Part shown: piece after piece, positions 46,616 through 56,600 of the stretch | Layout: every line of letters begins with the position of its first letter | Position numbering within the stretch: the stretch's first letter is position 1 | Assembly: GCF_012489685.1 (NCBI RefSeq) | Contig: NC_080042.1 | Location: 38,383,158 to 38,447,157, forward strand | Reading direction: 5' to 3' | Origin: Lotus japonicus | Lineage: Eukaryota; Streptophyta; Magnoliopsida; Fabales; Fabaceae | DNA length: 64,000 nucleotides | Program-made: the position numbers and the translations under genes | Notes under the pieces: generated by a model | Told to the model about the DNA's origin: nothing | Database searches by the model: none | What the model saw: the letters and a program-made list of their open reading frames with translations, nothing else

Positions 46616-48312
46616 TCATCCTTTGGTTGGCTAAATAAACTGCTCAAAGAGCGAAGGAGTACCAATGTACTTGGGAACTTATTGGTTTCCCCAAACCTTG
46701 GATTCGGCGTCACTTCTCATTTTCCAAAACTAACATCCAAGCCCTAAGCTTTCATCTGACATTGTTATCATTATTTAAAGGGTTCAGATGTTGTTTAATG
46801 TATTATGAATTTTCCTTGTAAAATAGTTTCCATTTAGTTTTATCTCTAATCTTATTAGTTTAAAAGCCCATCATCCCAAGTAACTCCCAGAGAAGGTCTC
46901 GATCCACTAAAATAATAAGGGTCCGAACCTCGATTCGTCCCATCAAACTTTTCCAAAATCTCATGATAAATTTGGCATAACTGCCCGTTATCCTCTCTGA
47001 CGTACAACAGATATATGTGTAATTTCATAATCAAAGTAACACAATCCAACAGTCATGGCACATATATCAACACGTCCTAGATTAACCATTTAGCACATAG
47101 CATGTGAATCAATCTCAAAAACAATTCAAGCGATAAATGATTATCAATTGTCAGCCGTAGCCTCAGAAAACATTTTTCCTAGTCAAACACAATCAAGTGC
47201 ATAACAATAAATCAAGTCGAATTCCTCGACGCCTAAAATACAAATAGCTAGTAAGTAAGTTGCCCTCACCTCGAGTTGTTCCAGTCTCGCGGTGTAGGTC
47301 TCACTCACAAGCTTGTTCAGTCAATCCCAAAGTTTCCACAATCGAACCTTTGAGCAACAAAGCAATAATGAATCAAACCAAGTCGATACAGTCGAAACAA
47401 TCCTAACTAATGTTCGACAAAGCTCAAGAAGCTTCAGAGTACAACATTTAGGCACGAATGGAAGGGCTTTCCCCGAATGGATGAGTTTTGACTCGATTCA
47501 AGTTTTGTACAAAAACACTTTATTCGCTAAACCGTGCATAACTCGAGCTACAGAACTCGGAATAACACGAAACCGGAGCCAAAATTTCGACAATTGAAAG
47601 AGCTACGCAATGGCTTAGGTCATAGAGACCCAAAAATTATTTTTGGACACGGTACCCAAGCAAATAGGTTTCGGCCACTCTGGAAAATAGGCTTTTCGAA
47701 CTTTTTCTTCGATCTAAATCAATTCCTAGGTATTCTTAGGCGATATCTAGGCCAGGGAAACTCTCAGAAAAATTATCGGGTCGAAAACTGTCGCAGGGGT
47801 ATTTTGGTCAATATTTTTAGCTCGGAAACTCAAAATCAGAATTTCGAAAAACAAATTAGATGGGGTCGATCCTAACGACATTTATAACAACTAATCCTTC
47901 TAAAGCTAAGCTCAGTCGTGAATTTTCAGCTTAAAGAACGGAACTTTACCCAGAAATGGGTTTTCCAACAGAAATTGATCCCGGCGGCATTTCGGCGACA
48001 TTCAGCAGAAAACAACCGGATATTCACGCTCTAGAACACGTAGGCAATAAGTTTAGACACCAAAATCAACTTATTTGGACAGTTTTACAAAAGCTCAAAA
48101 CTTTGAGCACAGAAAGACATAGAGAAAAGCGACAGAATTGACGATCAGAAGTAGGAAAAAGCATCAGTACCTCGAGGTCTACGCGTAGCAACGAACGGAA
48201 CGACGATCGGTCAAGAATTGGAAAAATCACTTTTCTCCTCCTTTCCTCCAAGAAGCTCTCGGCCGTGTGTGTGAGTTTGTGATTTTTTTGTTTTTTTTTT
48301 TCATTTTTCAAA

Positions 48313-48322
48313 CTATATATAG
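48313..48322 (-). promoter_or_regulatory. Likely TATA box of the second giant solo LTR
   Basis: CTATATATAG, 715 bp from the 5' end of the LTR on the minus strand, identical to the word at 29521-29530. Confidence 0.6.
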
Positions 48323-49037
48323 GAAATGGAAAATGCGGAAAAATGAGAATTTCGCGATTCCGATTTTTCCTACTGATTCCAACGTATTTTTGACACGATA
48401 ATCTTCCCACTGAATCTTCTAATTCTTCAAAGAAATATCAGTATGATTTTTGGTTTTCGAGGCTTGTTTTTAATGTGTACCGACTTAAAATGCACTTTAT
48501 GCACTTTATGGTCTTGACTTCGGATGCAGAAACTTCCTTCTGAAGAAAGATTTGGAACGTCGATTAGAGTGGGCATGCACGGATGAAATCTTTATTTGAA
48601 GCTCCGAATAGAAAAAGTCTTCATCGTCCGTTGATTTTAGGGTTTCTAAACTATCAGGGTTTCGGTTTCGGCAAACTTCCGAGTATTGGAATTTGTCGTT
48701 CGTACATTCCAGAGTTTCGTATCGAAACGCTCGTTTATAGACGAATAAGAGAAATTCTAACATTTCTCTGAAGATTTTTGGAATTAGTTTCCATCGTACC
48801 TTAAAGAGTAAATTAGCTATTTACTAGCGTTCTTGACCTAGGTTTAAGCGAATACTAATCGTGTTATAACTTCTATCGACTTTGATACAATCCTTAGCTT
48901 TTTCCTGAACTTTCTCCTTCACAAATCTATCCCATTCAATAAACACTTGTTCAGGTTTTCCTCCACGTTACCTCGAATTAATCGTGAAAAAGGAATTTTA
49001 TTCGGTTTATTCCAAACTTAAAAACTTGGGTCTCACA

Positions 49038-49407
49038 AGAGAGAAGGAGAACAGCATCACGTAGGGTTTTTTTCTCTCTTTCCCCATCCCCTTCTTGTTC
49101 GTGTGTTGCACAATCACCACCCCCCTCCGAGCAAGGACCAAGGTTCGTGTGTATAATATACCTTTATGAATATTGTATGTGTTTTCAAGCCTTGTTATCT
49201 TCGCCTTATACTTTCTTAGCCTTAAGGTCACTCTTAATTTCGATTTCATTTTCTTCACTATGCTTCATAAATCACCACACACGCAACTTCCATTTTTCAG
49301 CACTCTGTTTCACAAGTCGAAAATGCATCCCAAAGTATATTGGTTTTACCTGCATGCACAAAATTTTGGTTCCAATTCGTTGTCTGACTAATTGTGCCTG
49401 GTTATGA
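49038..49407 (+). other. Putative 5' leader of the B3 gene
   Basis: Immediately after the solo LTR comes a CT-rich, leader-like stretch (ttttttctctctttccccatc, about 49067-49087), then caaggttcgtgtgtata, which could be an exon/intron boundary, and AT-rich intron-like DNA up to the ATG at 49408. No protein is supported here. Confidence 0.4.
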
Positions 49408-50496
49408 ATGAAAAACAGCATGCAGTCCAAACAAAAAGCTCCAGCATCCCCTGATTTCACCCTTCGATTAGACTTGAGTCAGGTAGTTTTTCCTGTGCAT
49501 CTGATATTTTTCATAGAATTTGGGCTGGAATTATGTGGTTGTAATGGCTGGCTGCATTGTATTTTCAACATGTGCAGGAACACATGGAAATGTCTTACGA
49601 AGTTTACTCCAGATTCAGAGCTGATATGGGTAATACAATAGAACTTAGAGATCCGGTAGGGGGTACTTGCGAGTTTAAGTTTTTCTTTGGGGGAAATACG
49701 TGTAGGATTTGGGAATCTAGTCGTGCACTTGCTGTTAAGTATAACTTGCATGAAAATCACTTGATTGAGTTCTACCACTTCCTGCGAAACAAGTTCAATG
49801 TGAAAGTAACAAATGAGTCGATGTATGAAATCGATTACGGTGTGGGAACTTCCCAGAGAAAACCTCAGAGAAATGAAAAGGATGCCCCAAGAAAGCATGG
49901 TGTCGCTGTCAATATTGGAGAAGATTTACAGACGGTTCACATTGAAGAAGACTGCGAAAATGAAGAAGATGACGATCTCATAGGTTCTTTGCCGCGTGCT
50001 CCCAATGCAGGCAACGATCATGGGGATCTTCCAGTTGTAGAATTTGATCTGGTGATGACTGCCTCAGCAATTTCTGAACGCCAGACAGTTGTGAGTACTC
50101 ATTATGTATTTCTTTATGCAATGTTTGGTTACATTTCATTTCATTACATGGCGGTGAAGAATGCATTTATATTCTCAGTTAAAATGTGAGGAATGTGAAT
50201 TGTAACTTGAGGCTTAATTCTGTTTACAGCACGTACCAGCGCGTTATGTTCGTAGACACTTGAGGAAAGAATGGGAGCACATCATTTTGGCTAATGAACA
50301 TGGAAAGTGGTGGTTGTGAACTCAAGTGGAGGGATAGGAATGACCAAACAAGCGCCTGCAATCTTGGAGGTCGTTGGTATGATTTTGTGAAGGATCACAA
50401 ATTAAAAGTCGGGACAGGATTCATTGCCAGCCATGTAGCACTGCCAATAATCTTGTCTACTGCACCTTTCACCGCCATCAAAAGAAAAAGAAGTAG
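49408..50496 (+). pseudogene. REM-type gene with two B3 DNA-binding domains, third exon frame-broken
   Basis: Proposed exons are 49408-49482 (25 codons, MKNSMQSKQKAPASPDF), 49578-50090 (171 codons) and 50230-50496. All introns have GT-AG ends and phase 0. Exon 2 carries a B3 domain (NTIELRDPVGG, FFGGNTCRIWESSRALAVKYNL, residues about 40-100) and an acidic linker (EEDCENEEDDD). Exon 3 starts a second B3 domain (HVPARYVRRHLRKEWEHI). One extra base near 50314 and one missing base near 50410 put its middle (CELKWRD, GRWYDFVKDHKLKVG) in another frame. The last part (cgg gac agg, then IHCQPC) returns to the original frame and stops at 50494. Such proteins are nuclear DNA binders. The two indels could be real or assembly errors. 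The promoter side is occupied by a solo LTR. Confidence 0.7.
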
Positions 50497-51065
50497 CATA
50501 GTCCCTGTGACTATGGTGGTTTAGTATTTTAAACAACTGTGCGCTTGAAAGCTTGTTTGTTCAAGCAGCTTAAACAATCTTTCTCTGTTCGGTATAATTT
50601 TCAGACATTGTTACTCTGAGTATTATGTTGTGATGGGAATGCCATATTCTACTTTTTATTCAATTTGTATTTTTTTTTTGGTCAATTATTCAATTTGTAT
50701 GAGTTATGTGGTTATGTGCAGAACTGATCCAAATTGGCCGGCCCAAACTTTAGAATGAGGTCTTTTTTATTTTTCAACTTAAATACTTAAATAATACATA
50801 AAATTAAACAAATGGAGATTTTTCATATATTAGATATTTGTTTCTCGAAAATATTGAGAAGCTAGAAATCACATACACTATATAGTAGAGAATCAAACGT
50901 TGGAATAGAAAGGTTGAACAGTTTAGTTTCTCACTTGAAACCATTATACATGCATAGTTCAATATTGGTGGTTTTTCCCGTAGACAAATATTTATTGGTG
51001 GTTTTTCCCGTAGACAAATATTTGCCATCCGATGGCTAGATCATCAAACTACATTTGCTTACATA
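50497..51065. other. Intergenic region between convergent B3 and FAR1-related genes
   Basis: AT-rich with no gene. It contains a 30 bp exact tandem duplication (attggtggtttttcccgtag and 10 more bases, 50964-50993 and 50994-51023). It would hold the two 3' UTRs. Confidence 0.6.
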
Positions 51066-51188
51066 TCAGCCCGTTTTCTTCGCCGCTTCATGTTGAAATT
51101 GGCCATGGGTGCCTTGTCGTTGGCTATGAATAGGTTGACCGGCATGATTAGGTTGACCACCATGAATAGGTTGTCCAGCAATTAGATT
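51066..51188 (-). pseudogene. Candidate last exon of the FAR1-related gene, cut off by a retrotransposon
   Basis: On the minus strand, after a good 3' splice site (attaatcacag, just above 51188), comes a phase-0 frame of 40 codons: NLIAGQPIHGGQPNHAGQPI... ending AAKKTG and TGA at 51066-51068. It has three GQP(I/N)H repeats. It lies on the far side of the 7.5 kb Tekay-like element from the FAR1-related exons. The 79 bp between it and the element look like the end of an intron. In the current sequence the preceding exon appears to end in an in-frame TAG right at a possible donor (ttag/gttttg). The link to the gene is therefore an inference. Confidence 0.45.
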
Positions 51189-51535
51189 CTGTGATTAATT
51201 AACTTATCAATAATGCCACAACCACAAGTGAATAAAATTTTACAAACATTGTAGAACTTATACAAAATGTGGCGTCCCCTTCCTTAAGTGACGAGTTCTC
51301 CCTAACTCCATCACTCAGGAGTGAGCACGCTACGTGAAATAGTGAACCTTTTTTTTTTCTACTTAGGGTGACCTCCTCATTAGGTCGGGATCGCAAGAGT
51401 AAAGAGTACTCGAGCGTCTCCCTTAACATCCCCAGGCATTTCGACCTCCTAACTTAAGACTACAGAGAATAACGATATAAACCACACAAATCATACATAG
51501 CATGCATAGTTGGTGGACGGATCCACCGCATAAGT

Positions 51536-52216
51536 CTACAGATAAGAAGACAACACATAAAGAGGATTCAGTGCCCTCAAACGCATAGTCTGGTACAGGT
51601 AATCAAAATACAGAAACAGAACATAAATCGTCATCATCATCAGAAACTCGGACCATATGGCTTCATCCCCTCGGATCTTCCTCCTCCGGATCCTCCTCAC
51701 TGACTCCCCCGCTGGCTGCTGGCACTGACCCTGGCTTGCTGTCGGACCCTGCTCTGACTCCCTGACTCCGGACGCCTCGCCTCTCTGAAATCTGCGACGG
51801 TAAATCCTGGCATCTCGGGAAAATCTAGGGGATCTCACTCGCTTGCGGGTTGTGACCCGAAAGCAAGACAAGTTCCTCCGGGGTGGAGGAGATCCCATAG
51901 ACTTCTGGGTCTGCGGAACTCTCTGATCTGGGGATCCCGGTGGGCTCACCACGGTGACCGGTACTGCTGGGATAGGCTCTCCGGTCTCCATAGGCTCCCC
52001 AGCCTGTGGATATGGCACCTGTGGACTGCCTGGACTCTGCGGACCTACGTGCTCAGCGTGGGTCGGCAGGAAGAATGAGAACACCATCGGGAGTGTCACT
52101 GGGAAACCGATGTGTCCTGCTCCTGGATCCCTGCACCACAAAATTATGAGTCCCTGATAAAAGCAGTATCAGGTAACTGGGTCAACATGCCAGCCAGCAC
52201 GGGACGGGAAATCAGC
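51536..52216 (-). pseudogene. LTR-encoded ORF, left copy: Pro-rich then Arg-rich protein of unknown function
   Basis: The open frame from 52141 encodes 201 residues. It has a Pro/Gly-rich N-terminal half (VPYPQAGEPMETGEPIP, VVSPPGSP), then a basic block (RKRVRSPRFSR, RRRFQRGEA, RRIRRRKIRG), and a hydrophobic tail (YVLFLYFDYLY). The upstream part that is open in the other LTR (MTMSFPPVLAIHADF...VDPVTGYC) is present here but closed by a TGA where the other copy has GGA. I recognise no domain. Retention of the same frame in two LTRs shows that the ancestral LTR contained it, but LTR copies are identical at insertion, so this alone does not prove selection. Confidence 0.4.
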
Positions 52217-53577
52217 GTGGATCGCGAGGACTGGAGGGAAGCTCATTGTCACACCTGTTATCTTCTTTTATAAAAATAAGCGCAAGGGTGAGTCATACGC
52301 GACTTGCACAATAATACACATCAGATAAGATAAGCGTTAAAACATAAGCCAACATATCATTAATCACACACATGTTAGCAAACACAAGTAATAATGCAAT
52401 ATGGCTAAATCAACCTTATTCCTCCGTCCTTCGAATTGACTTCTCTCACTACTTCGTAGGAAATGGTGAGTTCATCGCCAACCTTTTTATTATTTTATTT
52501 ATCATGTGATGAGTATAATTTAAGGGCCCGAAGCTATTGCTTGTTTATCTTCGGAAAGTCGTCCCGGGAACATGGACACTCCTTACAGTCCACTCTTTAC
52601 CGGACAATGATCGCTCAGAAGCTCACAGACAGAAGTACACAACGCAACTCTTTGCCTTAAACATCATGCCAATCCCGACCTCAGGGGTCTTGCCGAGACA
52701 GACATGAGAGGTGTACTGCCGTGTAAATCCCGGGTCAATTCATCTCTGAACATGACCACCTTTGGCGTCTCTGTATTCCCACTCTCTTAGTGGTAGTGAC
52801 AGTACTTTCCTACTTCTTATTGCTCCTTAAGTGTATTTTCAAATATCAATCATCTCCCCCTTATACTTCCATTAAGTTTCTAATAAATTAGAAACAAGCA
52901 TCTTCTGCCTTACTTAAAGTAATTAACATAGTAATTATAGAGGTGGGATCTTTGATAAGATCTTAGCTCTAGGAATACAAGCGGGAGTTCTAATCCGCCG
53001 TTAATGGTTATGTACTTTTAATTTCTTAGAGAAAAGGGCTCACTTACTTATTCTACTATTATTATTCATTTTATTATTCTACCTATCCTACGTTTAATCC
53101 TAAGGTGTTATAGGTGGTTTAATTTTCAAAAGCAAGTATCAATAACACATTAAATCGGGGATTATCTCTTCCATCGTCCCACTACCTCAGATGCTTAGCG
53201 TATCAGGAACAATCCTAATACCATGTCACTTATAATCCTAAGTACCACTATATCCCATAGTGTACTATCATCCCTTTCTACTGTGCATCACTTCAATCAT
53301 GGATCACAGTCACAGCAATTCAGCACAATAATTCATCCAACATTCACTCTTCAAGCACAACATCCAATCATGCATCAAATAACATATAAGCAAGTAATAA
53401 TATGCTATCTACCGTAATAACGTTCAACTTATTAGTTGTGTACCAAGACAAGGTCTTGTATAACCCCCCTTACCTTTAACCTTTACCAATAGAGGATCGT
53501 GGTCTGAGATAGCTCCCTCTTTATCATTGATTATGCTTGGGTCAAGATAAGCTAATCGAGGCATTAAATCGTTCGTT

Positions 53578-53579
53578 AC

Positions 53580-53649
<70 letters not shown>
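53578..53649. repeat. (ATT)n microsatellite
   Basis: About 24 perfect ATT units inside the left Tekay-like LTR, in the part missing from the right LTR. Confidence 0.98.
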
Positions 53650-53650
<1 letters not shown>

Positions 53651-55698
53651 CTTTTTGCTATCAAACTAGCGTCATTCTAACTTAGCCTTGATCTCAACTA
53701 ACTAGGGTGTAACCTATATTTTGCATGTCCATTAATCTGACCTAATTAGTTTTAAGTCACTAAATCATCCACTTAGGTTAATTACTAATTTAAAAACAAC
53801 AACTTAATCATCTAGTTATATTATGCAAACTAATTTCATTTTCTAATAGCTGATTCCTATAATTCTTTCCATGTTATCATTTCTGTCCTCATGTCCTATA
53901 CGTCCTCATAATCTGATTTCATTATTTCTAAGTCATTAATCTAATAATCTAACTTAAGCTAAAATATTTCTACTTAATTATTTCTAATTACTTAAGCCAT
54001 ATTATGTAAATTAATTCTATGACTAAGTTACAATTCCTAAGTCCTTACCTGGTTATTATCCTACTGGTTTCAGGTTCTATTAAGCTCATTTTACTATTCT
54101 CAGTTTAAACTCAGGTTCAGAATCACTTATTTTAAGCACTTAATTCAAAGTCTACTTGCAAACTAAGAAATTTATAAACTGAGCCTAATGTTAACATCTA
54201 ATAGTCTATTCCTATAGTTTTCTACCTTCTGAGTTCAATGGAATCATCAATTTCAACTTCTAGACACTCTAACAGTGCCAATTCGCGATTTCAGAGGCTG
54301 CCTACAAGGTGAAATTGGGGCTTTTCTCTTCAGGGCTCTAACACTACCATTAACTATCCTAAAAGCTCCTATGACGTTCCAGAAGCATAAACTAATCCAG
54401 TTTGCAGGCCAATTCACTCTCAGAAGCTCAACCCGATAGCTTCTTCGAGCTCCAAAGACCTTGGATCGGTTCTCATTGATTCTTAACGATTCATGGCTCT
54501 AAACTAGTCTAAAGCTTCCTATCTATGTCCTAACATGCTCAGGGGATCAATTTGGTTCGAAAACAAGCTAAAATTGGCGAGATTCAAAAGCTACCTCGCC
54601 GGAAGTTGCAGAACTCGCCGTAGAAGACGATCGGAGGATCCTAGATTGTCATCGCCGTGCTACTCCGGGCACTGGATCTTGATCTACAGGTCGTGGGGAG
54701 TTGAATGGTACTCGTGGGTGTGGCTGAAGTGCTCGGTGATGAGAGAAAAGGCGCGTTACAGGTTGAGGGGTCGCTGGAGCTTCGCCAGAGATGGTGAAAG
54801 CTTCGTTTCTCGACCAAAACTTGACCACGAATAGTCAATCCTCTTTCTCTCCTCTCCAGGAACACAATGGGACAAGAATCATGGTCTAACTCTCTCTGGT
54901 TTGAGAGATTCGAAGAGAAGAAGTTTCTGAACTTCCTCTCGGTTTTTCTCTTCTCTCAAGCTCTCTGGGCACTCTGTGAGGGTTTCAAGGGGCTTAGTGA
55001 GATGCTGTGGTCGCGTGGAGTCGAATGGTACTCCTTATATTGGCTGAAAAGTGATTAAATGGCAAATCCAAGCTTAAGCATTTTCAAGGTTGCACCAACA
55101 ATAGGTTTTCATGCATGGTGATTAACCTAGGGCTTCTGGTTGCGTGGGATGAGTTTGGAAAGCTTCAGAAGCCATCAGAGGTGATGAAGGAAGGGTGTCA
55201 TGGCTGATTGCATGCTTGAGTCAGCAGCACACAAATCCTAGGGTTCCGACTTGTCGATTTCTTTATTATTTTCCATGTCGGGACAAAACTGATGCATTAT
55301 TATACTGGTTCAGGTTTGTTAGTGCTAAATTAGAGTGTATTTCCCCTCTCAAGGTTCAATATCATCTCCTTAGAGTGGTTAAAGTATCACTCTTTTAGCT
55401 TGGTTCGGGTTTCGATCACTCTGAGACAATGCATTTATCATTGTCAAGAGATGTGATCAGATCATCTATTTAGCCTATCCTACCTCTATCTCAAATTCAT
55501 CCTCTTTTTGGGGTTATTGTGACCATGTCTTTGGTAGTTTCATTGCCGGGTCGATTTAAAGTCGATTGACCGATGTTTCGGTTTACGTGCAAACAAGCAA
55601 TATAGTAAAATATTCACACATACATGCATACACACACACATATTATATATTATATAGTATAGTTAGATTGTTAGTGCGTATTTGCCTATTCCGACTTT

Positions 55699-56485
55699 CT
55701 AGGGTTTCGTATTTCCTATGAGGTCGTTACCTGGTTGGTGGGATGTTACACTCTCCCCTCCTTGCTCGGGTGGCCTAAAGTATGGCTTCCTCCTCTCTTC
55801 CTTCTTCTTCGGGGCCTTGTTAACGCCTTGTCCCCTCAAGTACTCCTTCCTAGACTTCTCGTTTTCCTCAAAAATCCTACACTTCTCTACCAGAGTAGCA
55901 AAGTTCCGAATCTGGTCATGTCCCACAGCAGTCCTGATGTCTGGCCTCAGTCCATATTCAAACATAACACACTTTGAGGTCTCATCAGCTGCTGCACTAT
56001 AATGCGGGTGGAACCGACACAGTTCTTCAAACTTAGCTGCATACTCTCCTACTGACATCATACCTTGCTTTAACTCCAAGAATTCCATCTCTTTCCTCCC
56101 CTTTGCGTCCGTCGGGAAGTACTTTTCCAGAAATGCATTCCTAAAGATCTCCCAGGGCTTCTTCCGCTGGAGTTATCCTTCCTCTTACTCCAGTCCACCA
56201 TGTCCTAGCTTCTCCTGAAAGTAAATAACTAGCAAAAGCAACCTTACGCGGGTCAGCACATACTAACGTCTCATAAATCCTATCTAATTCTCGGATCCAC
56301 TCATACGCTCCGTCGGGATTGTAACCCCCTTCAAACTATGGCGGATCTTGCTTCAGAAACTTATCCAATCCGTGGTAGACGTCCTCTTCCGCTGGTTGGT
56401 GTCCACCTCCATTCCCATCTCTTTCCGCTTGCTCGGTCAAGAAAGCGGTAAGTTGTTCAATAGCTCTTGCCATTGCTGCCGTCAT
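55699..56485 (-). pseudogene. gag: gag of the Tekay-like element, with a nonsense codon and a frameshift
   Basis: It starts MTAAMARAIEQLTAFL at 56485, about 100 bp after the primer site. An in-frame TAG at 56336-56338 sits in QDPP-FEGGYNP, where the family usually has Gln. The capsid signature ARTWWTGV lies near 56200. A frameshift near 56165 leads into the frame beginning MEFLELKQGMMSVGEYAAKFEEL at 56088. It continues with GLRPDIRTAVG and ends with a basic tail (KAPKKKEERRKPYF) that runs through the purine tract into the 3' LTR. The CCHC knuckle and everything downstream are absent. It would package RNA in particles if intact. Confidence 0.8.
55751..55761 (-). promoter_or_regulatory. Polypurine tract of the Tekay-like element
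   Basis: On the minus strand GGAGGGGAGAG lies directly before the 3' LTR start TGTAACATCCC. Confidence 0.8.
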
Positions 56486-56582
56486 CCTTTTCTTGAAATT
56501 CACAGAGTGATTAGTTTCCTATGACCTCAACTACCTATCCTAGACTCCCTAGTAGGCTTCTAACCCTAGGCCGACGAATCAC

Positions 56583-56597
56583 TGCTCTGATACCAAT
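56583..56597 (-). promoter_or_regulatory. Primer-binding site of the Tekay-like element
   Basis: On the minus strand TTGGTATCAGAGCAG follows three bases after the 5' LTR end (CCACA). It matches the initiator-Met tRNA primer motif and fixes the element's direction. Confidence 0.85.
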
Positions 56598-56600
56598 CCG

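Larger units (their letters stand above)
45278..49037 (-). mobile_element. Solo LTR (3.76 kb) of the giant-LTR family, upstream of the B3 gene
   Basis: On the plus strand it runs TGTAACACCCCGATTTCGG...GGGTCTCACA, flanked by agaga (45273-45277 and 49038-49042). Reverse-complemented, it aligns by eye with the solo LTR at 28767-32834. Shared landmarks include gtttttaagttt near the 5' end, gaaggagaaagttcaggaaa at about 130 bp, the TATA palindrome and the ggtgagggc motif. It holds a minisatellite at 46270-46610 and no retrotransposon proteins. Short open frames in it are not supported as genes. Confidence 0.75.
51268..55750 (-). repeat. 3' LTR (4.48 kb) of the Tekay-like element
   Basis: Full-length copy of the LTR. 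It contains about 2.29 kb (roughly 52380-54660) that the other LTR lacks, including an (ATT)n tract. Its first 700 bp (55750 down to about 55040) are U3-like, and a degraded TATA (cttatattgg) stands where the other LTR has cctatatagg. A long ORF lies near its 3' end. Confidence 0.85.

Noticed and set aside
46185..46747. ORFs rich in SRFHEVSRF / KSHASVKF repeats
   Set aside because: Produced by the roughly 30 bp minisatellite in the second solo LTR, on the strand opposite to the LTR's sense.
54535..55398. Short ORFs in the Tekay-like LTR (MLRGSIWFENKL..., MGQESWSNSLW...)
   Set aside because: They lie on the strand opposite to the element's sense, are not kept in the same form in the other LTR, and have no recognisable domain.
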